Shown here: positions 1 to 5,139 of the stretch, piece by piece
Position numbering within the stretch: the first letter of the stretch is position 1
How the letters are laid out: every line of letters begins with the position of its first letter
Source: Acidobacteria bacterium UBA7540
Lineage (GTDB): Bacteria; Acidobacteriota; Terriglobia; UBA7540
DNA length: 6,620 bases
Assembly: GCA_002478145.1 (NCBI GenBank)
Contig: DLMI01000108.1
Span: 1-6,620, forward strand
Direction: 5' to 3'
The notes under the pieces: model-generated
Seen by the model: only the letters and a program-made list of their open reading frames with translations
The model's database searches: none
What the model was told of the DNA's origin: nothing
Program-made: the position numbers and the translations under genes

Positions 1-249
1 AAGACGATCAATCCAAGTGGGCCCAAGGTTCGTCAACTCATGCAAATGAATACGAAGAGCGAGGCTTAGAGGTTCCACCTGCACGGAGTCTTGTCGACTT
101 CCGAAAACGCTCTCCACTGGATCCTGGGCGAGGGGCCGGCTGCCCAGACGGGGTTGTGGGAAGTGAAAGACGACGCTCTGGGCGGATTTAGCTACCCGAA
201 CGTTATCCAACACCAGGCGTCCCCGGCGTAGAAGCAGGAGGAACAACCA

Positions 250-318
250 TTGACGAAGAAAGCAGATGCTGACTCGATCTACGATAGTCCTAGAAAACCG
301 TCGGGGAGACCGTTGTAA
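250..318 (+). CDS. Possible 22-codon ORF with strong Shine-Dalgarno
   Basis: A TTG start at 250-252 follows an AGGAGG-like Shine-Dalgarno at 237-242 at a workable distance and opens a 22-codon frame ending in TAA at 316-318. The peptide begins MTKKADADSIYDSPRKPSGR and is hydrophilic. It could be the truncated start of a larger gene cut by the integration or deletion event, a small leader, or chance. I do not recognise it; the good ribosome-binding site is the only real support. Confidence 0.2.
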   Translation: MTKKADADSIYDSPRKPSGRPL

Positions 319-323
319 TTGCG

Positions 324-371
324 GTTGCACAGTAGTTGCACAATAGCTTCCGAACAGGGGTTCTTTGCACA
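324..371 (+). repeat. Three direct TTGCACA repeats beside the att scar
   Basis: TTGCACA occurs at 325-331, 336-342 and 365-371, all in the same orientation. The first two sit in an 11-bp tandem repeat, GTTGCACAGTA (324-334) then GTTGCACAATA (335-345), so they are about one helical turn apart. They lie roughly 65-110 bp inside the tRNA attachment scar. Tyrosine integrases bind short direct repeats (arm-type sites) near the crossover core, so this is a plausible arm-site cluster; that function is inferred. Confidence 0.45.
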
Positions 372-436
372 AAAATGAGGCATCTCGTCCGAACGTAACC
401 TATTGATTCCGAACACCAGGCTGTGAAACGGGGGAA

Positions 437-500
<64 letters not shown>

Positions 501-535
501 GTCAACTAGAATTTTCCGATTTTATTGAGAAATCT

Positions 536-561
536 AAATCCCTCAGCTACTTGGGGGATTT
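536..561 (+). terminator. Possible terminator hairpin after tRNA fragment
   Basis: AAATCCC (536-542) and GGGATTT (555-561) form a perfect 7-bp stem with a 12-nt loop, followed by a moderately T-rich stretch (CGTTTGTT). The position 37 bp past the CCA end suggests the original terminator of the tRNA-Ser gene, kept on the chromosomal side. There is no long uninterrupted T tract, so strength is uncertain. Confidence 0.4.
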
Positions 562-670
562 CGTTTGTTCGGCTAGAGTCTCTCTGTTCTCCCCATTTCC
601 CTTCTTTCTCCGATTTTTTTGAGCTAAACGGGACTGCATGCAGCAGAGTAGAATTAAGCTCTCTTCCCCC

Positions 671-693
671 TACCCCAGATCACAAAAGGGGTA
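671..693 (+). promoter_or_regulatory. Hairpin overlapping the ribosome-binding site
   Basis: TACCCC (671-676) and GGGGTA (688-693) form a 6-bp stem with an 11-nt loop. The 3' arm contains the purine-rich Shine-Dalgarno AAGGGG (686-691) of the gene starting at 699, so folding would hide it. The stem is short and could be chance. Confidence 0.3.
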
Positions 694-698
694 GCACC

Positions 699-863
699 AT
701 GAAAAAGAAACTCCAAGAGATGGCAGCGACGTGGGAAGCCGCCGCGACCGAGGTGCTGGCAAAGTGTGACCCGGCAAGCCGTGCCGAAGCGGCAAATCCG
801 ATGCTGCTAACGTGCGCTGAAGAATTGGAGGCTAAGCTCCAAGAGATCGAAGAAGACAGCTAG
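699..863 (+). CDS. Small hypothetical protein, 54 aa
   Basis: A 54-codon frame starts at ATG 699-701, seven nt after the Shine-Dalgarno AAGGGG, and ends at TAG 861-863. In-frame codons continue upstream to 525, but that stretch has no ribosome-binding site and overlaps the terminator-like hairpin, so the internal ATG is preferred. The product is acidic at the C terminus and predicted mostly helical, with two cysteines (C27, C39), no signal peptide and no membrane segment. Heptad-like spacing near the end (EELEAKLQEIEED) could make a short coiled coil. The broken gene at 896-1200 begins 32 nt downstream on the same strand, so the two may have formed a transcription unit. I do not recognise the family. 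Confidence 0.5.
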   Translation: MKKKLQEMAATWEAAATEVLAKCDPASRAEAANPMLLTCAEELEAKLQEIEEDS

Positions 864-895
864 CTTGCATATGATCCACCTCAGAGGCGGGTTCA

Positions 896-1200
896 ATGGG
901 ACTTTCCTTCGAGCAGGTACTCATCGAAACCTAGCGGCAGACCCTCGTGGCGAAGGCCAATGCAGTCGAGCTAGGTCCGAGCGTTACCATGTTCGGGGGA
1001 CTCCCAACCGCGGCCTGCGGCAGGTGGGCTTCATCTTCGAAGATAACGAAATTCGGGCGCTGGAGCAGAACCCCCGGACGAAATCCCGGTGGGCGCAATT
1101 GGCACGGTCAGGCAAGAAGGTCATGCAGTTCCTCAGAGATGGCCGCTACGTGGCGAACGTCGTGGATGGGAAAGTGACCCTTTACGGTGGACGGCATTGA
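896..1200 (+). pseudogene. Disrupted small hypothetical gene (stop plus frameshift)
   Basis: Reading across two frames restores a ~101-residue protein. It begins at ATG 896-898 after a GAGGCGGG ribosome-binding site, runs MGLSFEQVLIET, hits TAG at 932-934, continues RQTLVAKANAVELG to about 975, then shifts frame and carries on SERYHVRGTPNRGLRQVGF to a stop at 1198-1200. The break at 975-976 fits loss of one base. The C-terminal half (FEDNEIRALEQNP, then SRWAQLARSGKKVMQF and RYVANVVDGKVTLY) reads like a compact globular domain and resembles small conserved hypothetical proteins I associate with Acidobacteriota; function unknown. A single-frame ORF exists from 871, but its first ~50 residues are Arg/Gly-rich and look like out-of-frame translation. 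The TAG may derive from a TGG (W) codon. A GTG at 1024 could restart translation and make a ~58-residue fragment. Confidence 0.6.
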
Positions 1201-1257
1201 CGGAGCGCAATCTAAGATCTTCTACATCCGACTTACGATGAAGCTCATCCAATGGAA

Positions 1258-1293
1258 TGACCCCCTCCCGTTGTACCAGCTGATATGAGAGTC
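1258..1293 (+). repeat. IS3-family left inverted repeat
   Basis: Left terminal repeat, beginning TGACCCC and containing TGTACCAG and TATGAGAGTC. It pairs with 2475-2509 over about 35 positions with a divergent 6-7-nt patch after TGACCCC. Confidence 0.85.
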
Positions 1294-1297
1294 TGAT

Positions 1298-1311
1298 TGC
1301 CCGAGAGGGCA
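1298..1311 (+). promoter_or_regulatory. GNRA hairpin abutting orfA Shine-Dalgarno
   Basis: TGCCC (1298-1302) and GGGCA (1307-1311) enclose a GAGA tetraloop, a very stable GNRA hairpin. Its last base is the first base of the orfA Shine-Dalgarno AGGAGG (1311-1316). It could slow ribosome loading on transcripts entering from outside. Regulation is inferred from position only. Confidence 0.4.
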
Positions 1312-1321
1312 GGAGGACTCG

Positions 1322-1600
1322 ATGAAAAGGAAGCGACACACGCCGCAGGAGATCATTGCGAAGTTACGCGAGGCAGAAGTGGACTTCAACCAGGGCGCAA
1401 CGATCGAAGCGGTATGCCGGAAGTTGGAGATCAGCGAGCAGACGTTTCATCGCTGGCGGCATCTCTACGGCGGGATGAAGGGGCCGGAGATGGCGCGGAT
1501 GAAGGAACTCGAAAAAGAGAATGCGCGGTTGAAGAAGATCGTGGCGCAGCAAGCCATGGACATCGACGCGCTAAAGGATCTGAACCGAAAAAACTGGTAA
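1322..1600 (+). CDS. IS3-family transposase OrfA (helix-turn-helix subunit)
   Basis: The 92-residue DNA-binding subunit starts at ATG 1322, five nt after a perfect AGGAGG (1311-1316). Residues ~5-45 (KRHTPQEIIAKLREAE, then ATIEAVCRKLEISEQTFHRW) form the helix-turn-helix typical of IS3-family OrfA, which recognises the terminal repeats. Residues ~60-87 (MKELEKENARLKKIVAQQAM and on) are a leucine-zipper-like helix used for oligomerisation. Length is normal for the family (~88-100 aa). Near its end the frame carries the slippery heptamer A AAA AAC, so ribosomes either stop at TAA 1598-1600 and release OrfA, or shift back one base into orfB. OrfA alone generally acts as a regulator; the OrfAB fusion is the transposase. 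Confidence 0.92.
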   Translation: MKRKRHTPQEIIAKLREAEVDFNQGATIEAVCRKLEISEQTFHRWRHLYGGMKGPEMARMKELEKENARLKKIVAQQAMDIDALKDLNRKNW

Positions 1601-1622
1601 GCCCGGCGGGCCGGCGACGGGC
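1588..1622 (+). promoter_or_regulatory. -1 programmed ribosomal frameshift signal
   Basis: A AAA AAC at 1588-1594 lies in the correct phase of orfA (codons cgA AAA AAC), the canonical X XXY YYZ form. Six nt later a GC-rich segment can fold, either as GCCC (1601-1604) with GGGC (1608-1611) or as the longer GCCCG (1601-1605) with CGGGC (1618-1622). Slippage replaces the stop TAA 1598-1600 with codons for LVSPAG and fuses OrfA (91 codons) to OrfB (301 codons), giving a predicted 392-residue transposase. Confidence 0.85.
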
Positions 1623-2499
1623 GGTGGAACCTTTGCGCGAGGAGTGGGGCTACGCGGAACGCAACGCCTGCCGATTGGTGAAGCAGCCACGAGCGACGCA
1701 GCGCTACGAAACACGCATCGACTATGAAGAGCGGCGGATTCGCAAGCGGCTGCACGAACTGGCGAAGAAGCATCCGGGCTCGGGCTATCGGCGGATGACC
1801 AGGCTGTTGCGGAGAGCAGGGATGAAGATCAACAAGAAGCGAGTGCCGCGATTGTGGCGGGAGGAAGGCTTGCGGAACCCGCTTAGGAAGCGGCGAAAGC
1901 GCGCACGGGGCCACAGCGAGAACAGTTGCGCGATGAAAAAGGCGGAGCACAAAAATCACGTGTGGTGTTGGGATTTCACGATGGACGAGACATCGGATGG
2001 CAGAAGGTTGCAGTGGTTTTCGGTGATGGATGAATTCACGCGCGAGTGTCTGGCGTTGGAAGTGGAACAGAGGATGACGGCGCGAGATGTGCTGGTGATT
2101 CTGACGTGGCTGGAAGCAAAGTGCGGAGCGCCTGTTGCGATTCGTTCCGACAACGGGCCGGAGTTCATTGCGCGAGCGGTCGGGCGATGGTTGGCTGCGC
2201 GAAACGTTGGGCCGTTGTATATTGCACCGGGCAGTCCGTGGGAGAACGGCTACAGCGAATCGTTCAACAGCCGGATGAAGGCGGAGTTTGCGGACCGGGA
2301 AGTTTTCGGTTCGTTGCTGGAGGCGAAAGTTTTGCGAGCGGAATACAAACGCTACTGGAATCAGGAGCGGTTGCACAGCGGGATCGGGTACAAGACGCCG
2401 GCAGAATTCGCCGCCGAACTTGGGCCGGACTCCGCTACGCTCCGTCCGCCCCAAGTTCGATCACAACACCAACCGACTCTCATAAGCACTGGTACATAA
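1588..2499 (+). CDS. IS3-family transposase OrfB (DDE catalytic domain)
   Basis: This is the catalytic part of the transposase, in the -1 frame relative to orfA and most likely made as the OrfAB fusion. An HTH_21-type region comes first (RRIRKRLHELAKKHPGSGYR, then a KRVPRLWREEGL segment). The rve-type RNase H-like integrase core follows. The catalytic triad is visible: D in WCWDFTMDE (codon 1972), D in RSDNGPEF (codon 2149) and E in NGYSESFNSR (codon 2257), with exactly 35 residues between the second D and the E, the D(35)E spacing of the IS3 family. The C terminus has the expected RLHSGIGYKTPAEF segment, and the last ~25 residues are encoded by the right end of the element. Open codons in this frame upstream of 1588 are only a shadow of orfA. 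A standalone start is unlikely; GTG 1624 is possible but has no good ribosome-binding site. Confidence 0.92.
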   Translation, partial: KKLVSPAGRRRAVEPLREEWGYAERNACRLVKQPRATQRYETRIDYEERRIRKRLHELAKKHPGSGYRRMTRLLRRAGMKINKKRVPRLWREEGLRNPLRKRRKRARGHSENSCAMKKAEHKNHVWCWDFTMDETSDGRRLQWFSVMDEFTRECLALEVEQRMTARDVLVILTWLEAKCGAPVAIRSDNGPEFIARAVGRWLAARNVGPLYIAPGSPWENGYSESFNSRMKAEFADREVFGSLLEAKVLRAEYKRYWNQERLHSGIGYKTPAEFAAELGPDSATLRPPQVRSQHQPTLISTGT

Positions 2500-2509
2500 A
2501 ACGGGGTCA
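2475..2509 (-). repeat. IS3-family right inverted repeat
   Basis: Right terminal repeat, the inverted partner of 1258-1293, ending GGGGTCA at 2503-2509. It begins inside the last codons of orfB, whose TAA is at 2497-2499. Confidence 0.85.
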
Positions 2510-2598
2510 GGCCAATGAAAGGCGATTCAGTTAATCTATCCATGCGAGGAACGTCAACGAGACCGGTGTTGGCCTCTAAGGAGTCCTGAAAAAAACTC

Positions 2599-2671
2599 AT
2601 GAAAGCCATTATTTATCACAACTATGGTTCACCCAATGTTCTTTAAATGTGAAGAAATTGAAATTAACGGT
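2599..2671 (+). pseudogene. 5' remnant of an MDR-family dehydrogenase/quinone reductase gene
   Basis: ATG 2599 opens MKAIIYHNYGSPNVL and stops at TAA 2644-2646, but shifting by one base (AAA 2645) continues KCEEIEIN. Together this matches the N terminus of zinc-type alcohol dehydrogenase/quinone oxidoreductase proteins of the medium-chain dehydrogenase superfamily, which typically start MKAIVYxxYGSPxVLxxxEIExP. The usual GroES-like continuation (EVLVKVxAxxVNPxD) never appears: after about residue 22 the sequence becomes unrelated. An intact member has ~310-340 residues, so more than 90% is missing, plus a 1-nt insertion at 2641-2644. AAGGAG at 2578-2583 may be the old ribosome-binding site, though the spacing is long. 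Catalysis is impossible. The remnant lies 90 bp past the IS3 right end, so IS-associated deletion is a reasonable but unproven cause. Confidence 0.65.
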
Positions 2672-2829
2672 ATGGAACGATTAAATCGCCGTGGCCCCTC
2701 CGGCTCGCCATCTTCAGAGGTCGCGAGCATGAGCCTCGGCCCGCAGCCTCGTTCGATTCAGTCGTTTACAAACACTGCGGCTGCCCTGGCGTATACTAAT
2801 CAGGCTCGAATTCTCCTGGAGGTTCTTTA
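2672..2829 (+). other. Leader and junction DNA upstream of the DinB gene
   Basis: Similarity to the dehydrogenase fragment ends near 2671, so a deletion or rearrangement junction should lie about there. The + frame open from 2624 to 2830 through this stretch has no ribosome-binding site and low-complexity content, and I do not regard it as a gene. The right part holds the promoter and ribosome-binding site for the gene at 2830. Confidence 0.4.
2792..2797 (+). promoter_or_regulatory. Possible -10 element for the DinB-family gene
   Basis: TATACT matches the sigma70 -10 consensus at 5 of 6 positions and sits 32 nt before the ATG, leaving a ~25-nt leader that includes GGAGG (2818-2822). The nearest -35-like hexamer, TTTACA (2765-2770), is 21 nt away, too far for an ideal promoter, so the -35 is weak or absent. 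Confidence 0.35.
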
Positions 2830-3381
2830 ATGAAGACCATGTTTCGCCCCTGTACCGCTCTCGTCGCGCTGACGCTCGTGAGTGCGACCATCGCCTTAGC
2901 GCAGACCCCCGCCGCGCCACCCGCGAACCCGCTCATAGCCGGCCAGAAGCTCATTTATGGCTATGCCAGTGATATCGTGGTCCGCTCAGCCGAGAAGATG
3001 CCGGCAGAGAACTACGGCTTCAAGCCGACGCCCGACGTGCGTAGTTACAGCCAAATCATTGGGCACGTGGCCGACGCCCAGTACGGGTTCTGCTCGGCCG
3101 TGCTCGGCGAGAAAAACCCGGCGCTGGAGATCGAGAAGAACAAGACCACCAAGGCCGACTTGGTGCAGGCGCTCAAGGACTCCGTGACCTACTGCAACAA
3201 GGCCTATGACGGAATGACCGACGTGGCCGCCCTCCAGACCGTCAAGTTCATGGGCGGCGACCACGCCAAGTTCACTGTCTTGTCGTTCAACATCGCCCAC
3301 ACGATGGAGCACTACGGCAACATCGTCACCTACCTGCGCCTCAAGGGGATCGTCCCCCCGTCGAGCGAGCCGAGCAAGTAG
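2830..3381 (+). CDS. Secreted DinB-family protein
   Basis: The 183-residue protein starts at ATG 2830, seven nt after a strong GGAGG. Residues 1-24 form a signal peptide: positive start (K2, R6), hydrophobic core (ALVALTLVSATIAL) and a likely cut after ALA (24|25). A Pro/Ala linker follows. Residues ~35-175 match the DinB/YfiT-like four-helix bundle, including the metal-site histidines: H79 in QIIGHVADAQY, and H157 and H161 in FNIAHTMEHYGNIVTYLRL. Such proteins bind a divalent metal through three histidines; some family members are thiol-dependent transferases, but the exported kind has no settled reaction, so substrate is unknown. The YLRLKGIVPPSS ending is typical of exported DinB proteins I associate with Acidobacteriota. 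The gene is monocistronic, with its own promoter-like region and a possible terminator, and shows no lesion. It is the only clearly intact non-transposon gene of normal size here. Confidence 0.85.
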   Translation: MKTMFRPCTALVALTLVSATIALAQTPAAPPANPLIAGQKLIYGYASDIVVRSAEKMPAENYGFKPTPDVRSYSQIIGHVADAQYGFCSAVLGEKNPALEIEKNKTTKADLVQALKDSVTYCNKAYDGMTDVAALQTVKFMGGDHAKFTVLSFNIAHTMEHYGNIVTYLRLKGIVPPSSEPSK

Positions 3382-3382
3382 C

Positions 3383-3411
3383 CGCCGCGTCTGACGTGAG
3401 GGGCGTTTTTT
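3383..3411 (+). terminator. Possible rho-independent terminator after DinB gene
   Basis: CGCC (3383-3386) can pair with GGCG (3402-3405), immediately followed by six Ts (3406-3411), starting two nt after the stop codon. The T tract is good but the stem is only 4 bp with a long loop, so it is a weak candidate. Confidence 0.4.
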
Positions 3412-3581
3412 GTACCAGCGAGAGTGAGAGAATTCAGTCAGGGCCACGCCACCAGTCAACTCGGCTAAGTCCCGGTAAGCCCTAACCGCGTCTTTGACGC
3501 GTCACTGGTGCCAGAAACTTCTCCAAACCGATTTATTGATTCCAGAGAACTTATAAACAAGTTTCTGGAGAGTCGTGCGAG
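3412..3581. other. Gene-free spacer with two inverted repeats
   Basis: No gene is supported between the DinB terminator and the IS30 left end. Two perfect inverted repeats stand out: CGCGTC (3487-3492) with GACGCG (3496-3501) around TTT, and CCAGAAACTT (3511-3520) with AAGTTTCTGG (3559-3568) around 38 nt. A degenerate extra copy of the second arm, CCAGAGAACTT, lies inside that loop at 3542-3552 and can pair with the same 3' arm to make a tighter hairpin. These may be regulatory, a remnant of another element, or the landing site of the IS30 element. Confidence 0.5.
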
Positions 3582-3602
3582 CTCAACCGGTCGATGCAAC
3601 AC
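3582..3602 (+). repeat. IS30-family left inverted repeat
   Basis: Begins CTCAACC and ends GATGCAACAC. It pairs with 4779-4799, with mismatches at repeat positions 6, 7 and 13. Confidence 0.75.
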
Positions 3603-3606
3603 CATC

Positions 3607-3615
3607 TGGTATAAA
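3607..3615 (+). promoter_or_regulatory. Extended -10 promoter of the IS30 transposase
   Basis: TGGTATAAA matches the extended -10 form TGnTATAAT at all but the last position and lies 22 nt before the ATG, just inside the left repeat. No good -35 is seen at 16-18 nt spacing, which an extended -10 can tolerate. Confidence 0.45.
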
Positions 3616-3637
3616 GCTGTTTTCAAAGGTGGTGTTT

Positions 3638-4798
3638 ATGACCCAAGGGAAACGGTTTGGACTTTCGGCGGTGCAGAAGAGCGACATGTGGCGTCGTTGG
3701 AAGGCGGGAGACTCGTTGCATAAGATCGGGCGCGCCTTCGGCAAGGAGCATTCGTCTATTCGTTGTCTGGTGTCGCGTCACGGTGGGTTTGTTCCGGCCG
3801 TCCGGCGGCGCTCGCTCCTCGCGCTCACGCAGCGTGAGCGCGAGGAGATCTCTCGAGGGATCGCTTCCGGTTCGTCGATTCGCGAGATAGCTAAACGCCT
3901 GGATCGAGTTGCGTCGACAGTGAGCCGGGAGGTCGCACGTCATGGAGGCCGTCCCGAGTATCGAGCCAATGAAGCCGATTCCCAGGCCTGGGAATCGGCA
4001 TTGCGACCCAAACGGTGTCTTCTTGCGATCCATGTGAGGTTGCAGAAGATCGTTGCGAGTAAACTGATTCTGGACTGGTCGCCGGAACAGATTTCCGGTT
4101 GGCTGAAAATCCAGTATCCCGATGACGAGAGCATGCGTGTGTCCCACGAAACCATTTACCGAAGCCTATTCATTCAAGCGCGAGGAGTGCTCAAGAAAGA
4201 GCTGCTTGGGCACCTGCGATCCAAACGCCGCATACGCCGCTCGCAGCACTCTCATGTCTTTAGAGACTCGCGCGGTCAAATCGTAGATGCCATCTCCATC
4301 CGGGAAAGGCCCGCTGAAATTGAGGACCGCGCGATTCCCGGTCATTGGGAGGGCGATCTCCTGAGCGGCTCAAGGAACAGTCACATTGCGACCTTGGTGG
4401 AACGACATTCGCGTTTTACCGCGCTTGTAAAGGTGCCCAGCAAAGACACGGCGGTTGTCGTCGCCGCACTGACTCGGCAAATTCGCAAACTCCCAACTTC
4501 ACTGCGGCGCTCTCTGACCTGGGACCGTGGGCTGGAGATGGCCAAACACAAGACCTTTACGGTGGCTACAAACGTGAAAGTCTACTTCTGTGATCCCCAC
4601 AGCCCCTGGCAGCGCGGCACGAACGAAAACACGAACCGGTTGCTGCGACAATACTTCCCCAAAAGGACCGACCTGTCCGGATACGCTCAATCCGAACTGG
4701 ACAAGGTAGCCCTGCGTTTAAATCAACGCCCACGAAAAACCTTAGGTTTTGAGACTCCTGCAAGTAGACTTCAAGCAAGTGTTGCACCGACCCATTGA
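3638..4798 (+). CDS. IS30-family transposase
   Basis: The 386-residue transposase begins at ATG 3638, five to six nt after AAAGGTGG; the frame is open upstream to 3575, but that crosses the inverted repeat and promoter, so the internal ATG is chosen. Residues ~12-45 and ~64-100 (LTQREREEISRGIASGSSIR, then AKRLDRVASTVSREVAR) form the two N-terminal helix-turn-helix regions of the family. The catalytic RNase H-like core has D240 in GHWEGDLLSG, D296 in TWDRGLEMA and E330 in QRGTNENTNRLLRQYFPK, giving the DD(33)E spacing of IS30. The TNENTNxLLRQYFPK and LNxRPRKTLGFETP motifs are diagnostic. The protein carries out cut-out-and-circularise transposition through an IR-IR junction, as known for the family. 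Full length with no lesion, so probably active. Confidence 0.95.
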   Translation: MTQGKRFGLSAVQKSDMWRRWKAGDSLHKIGRAFGKEHSSIRCLVSRHGGFVPAVRRRSLLALTQREREEISRGIASGSSIREIAKRLDRVASTVSREVARHGGRPEYRANEADSQAWESALRPKRCLLAIHVRLQKIVASKLILDWSPEQISGWLKIQYPDDESMRVSHETIYRSLFIQARGVLKKELLGHLRSKRRIRRSQHSHVFRDSRGQIVDAISIRERPAEIEDRAIPGHWEGDLLSGSRNSHIATLVERHSRFTALVKVPSKDTAVVVAALTRQIRKLPTSLRRSLTWDRGLEMAKHKTFTVATNVKVYFCDPHSPWQRGTNENTNRLLRQYFPKRTDLSGYAQSELDKVALRLNQRPRKTLGFETPASRLQASVAPTH

Positions 4799-4799
4799 G
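4779..4799 (-). repeat. IS30-family right inverted repeat
   Basis: Inverted partner of 3582-3602. It contains the transposase TGA stop (4796-4798). Confidence 0.75.
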
Positions 4800-4827
4800 A
4801 CCACCCGCCTAATCGGAAAAGTGGCGG

Positions 4828-5114
4828 CTAGTACCCGAAGAATTTGCGGAAGAAAACTGTCCGCTTTACAGCCCTCAAACACTGTTCGTGCCAGGTCCCC
4901 GGCACCCCCTTGAGTTCATAGAGTTCGTCGCCACCGTGGTAAAACCCAACCGATTTCACCTTGGCAATCTTGTCTGCAAACTTCAACTGGTCGGGTTCCA
5001 GCTTGTGGTGGAATTTCCAAGTTTTGAGGAAATCCTCCAGAAAAGCACGGTCCGCAATTTTGACCTTGGAACCCTTTGGGAACTCTTCTCTGTACGGACC
5101 CTTGGTTTTCCCAT
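4828..5114 (-). pseudogene. Small conserved-hypothetical-type gene with disrupted 5' end
   Basis: On the minus strand a frame ending at TAG (4828-4830) reads PYREEFPKGSKVKIADRAFL, then DFLKTWKFHHKLEPDQLKFA, then a VGFYHGGDELYELKGVPGTW stretch and HEQCLRAVKRTVFFRKFFGY. This is protein-like, basic and hydrophilic, with no signal or membrane segment. The frame has no usable start. ATG at 5112-5114 gives MGK only if one A is added to the AAAA run, predicting a 95-residue product; alternatively the in-frame ATG at 5140-5142 is cut off by TGA at 5119-5121. The order FPKGSKVKI...F.VGFYHGGDELYEL...WHEQCL looks like a small single-domain family of unknown function, perhaps SH3/KOW-like, that I associate with Acidobacteriota. 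The gene sits between two IS elements: its 3' end is 28 bp from the IS30 end, and the IS256 left end is 36 bp upstream of ATG 5114, separating it from any original promoter. Confidence 0.6.
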
Positions 5115-5139
5115 GACATCACCCAACAGTGCTACCAGC

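Larger units (their letters stand above)
1..436. other. Probable end of an integrated element, no intact gene
   Basis: No complete gene is visible in this stretch. On the + strand one frame is open from base 3 to a stop at 189-191 and another from base 70 to a stop at 229-231, but neither has a credible start, and the minus strand is also open through most of 1-300. One of these may be the tail of a gene that enters from the left, possibly frameshifted; I do not recognise the product. Because the tRNA-Ser fragment at 437-499 lacks its 5' half, the DNA to its left is inferred to be the inside edge of an integrated element, with the chromosome to its right. No integrase gene is visible here. 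Confidence 0.45.
1258..2509 (+). mobile_element. IS3-family insertion sequence (IS407-like), complete
   Basis: The 1252-bp element is bounded by imperfect inverted repeats at 1258-1293 and 2475-2509 that start TGACCCC and share internal blocks TGTACCAG and TATGAGAGTC with one 1-nt gap. Between them lie orfA and orfB in the overlapping, -1-shifted arrangement of the IS3 family, and the length is normal for the family. The orfA type and the DDE context point to the IS407 subgroup, which usually makes 4-bp target duplications. The bases next to the ends (GGAA left, GGCC right) are not a duplication, so the element may have been rearranged or lost one original flank. It looks otherwise intact. 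Confidence 0.9.
3582..4799 (+). mobile_element. IS30-family insertion sequence, complete
   Basis: The ~1218-bp element holds one transposase gene between imperfect inverted repeats at 3582-3602 and 4779-4799 (18 of 21 positions match, inner block GTGCAACAC/ATGCAACAC preceded by GGTCG). Size and single-gene layout fit the IS30 family. The right repeat overlaps the transposase stop codon. I see no convincing 2-3-bp target duplication: GAG precedes the left end while ACC follows the right end, so the borders could be off by a few bases. Confidence 0.85.

Noticed and set aside
865..1200. Single 111-residue gene from a TTG start
   Set aside because: Its first ~50 residues look like out-of-frame translation and have no ribosome-binding site; the two-frame reconstruction is more coherent.
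1465..2454. Long minus-strand frame opposite the IS3 orfB
   Set aside because: Biased composition mirrors orfB codons and no domain is recognisable; it is a shadow.
2624..2830. 68-residue + strand gene before the DinB gene
   Set aside because: Its start is out of frame with the MDR peptide for the first residues, the rest is low complexity, and it has no ribosome-binding site.
2986..3459. Minus-strand frame opposite the DinB gene
   Set aside because: Val/Gly/Leu-rich antisense shadow of a well-supported gene.
3579..4799. GAG target duplication of the IS30 element
   Set aside because: The right-hand GAG (4797-4799) lies inside the repeat that pairs with the left end, so it is not a symmetric flank.
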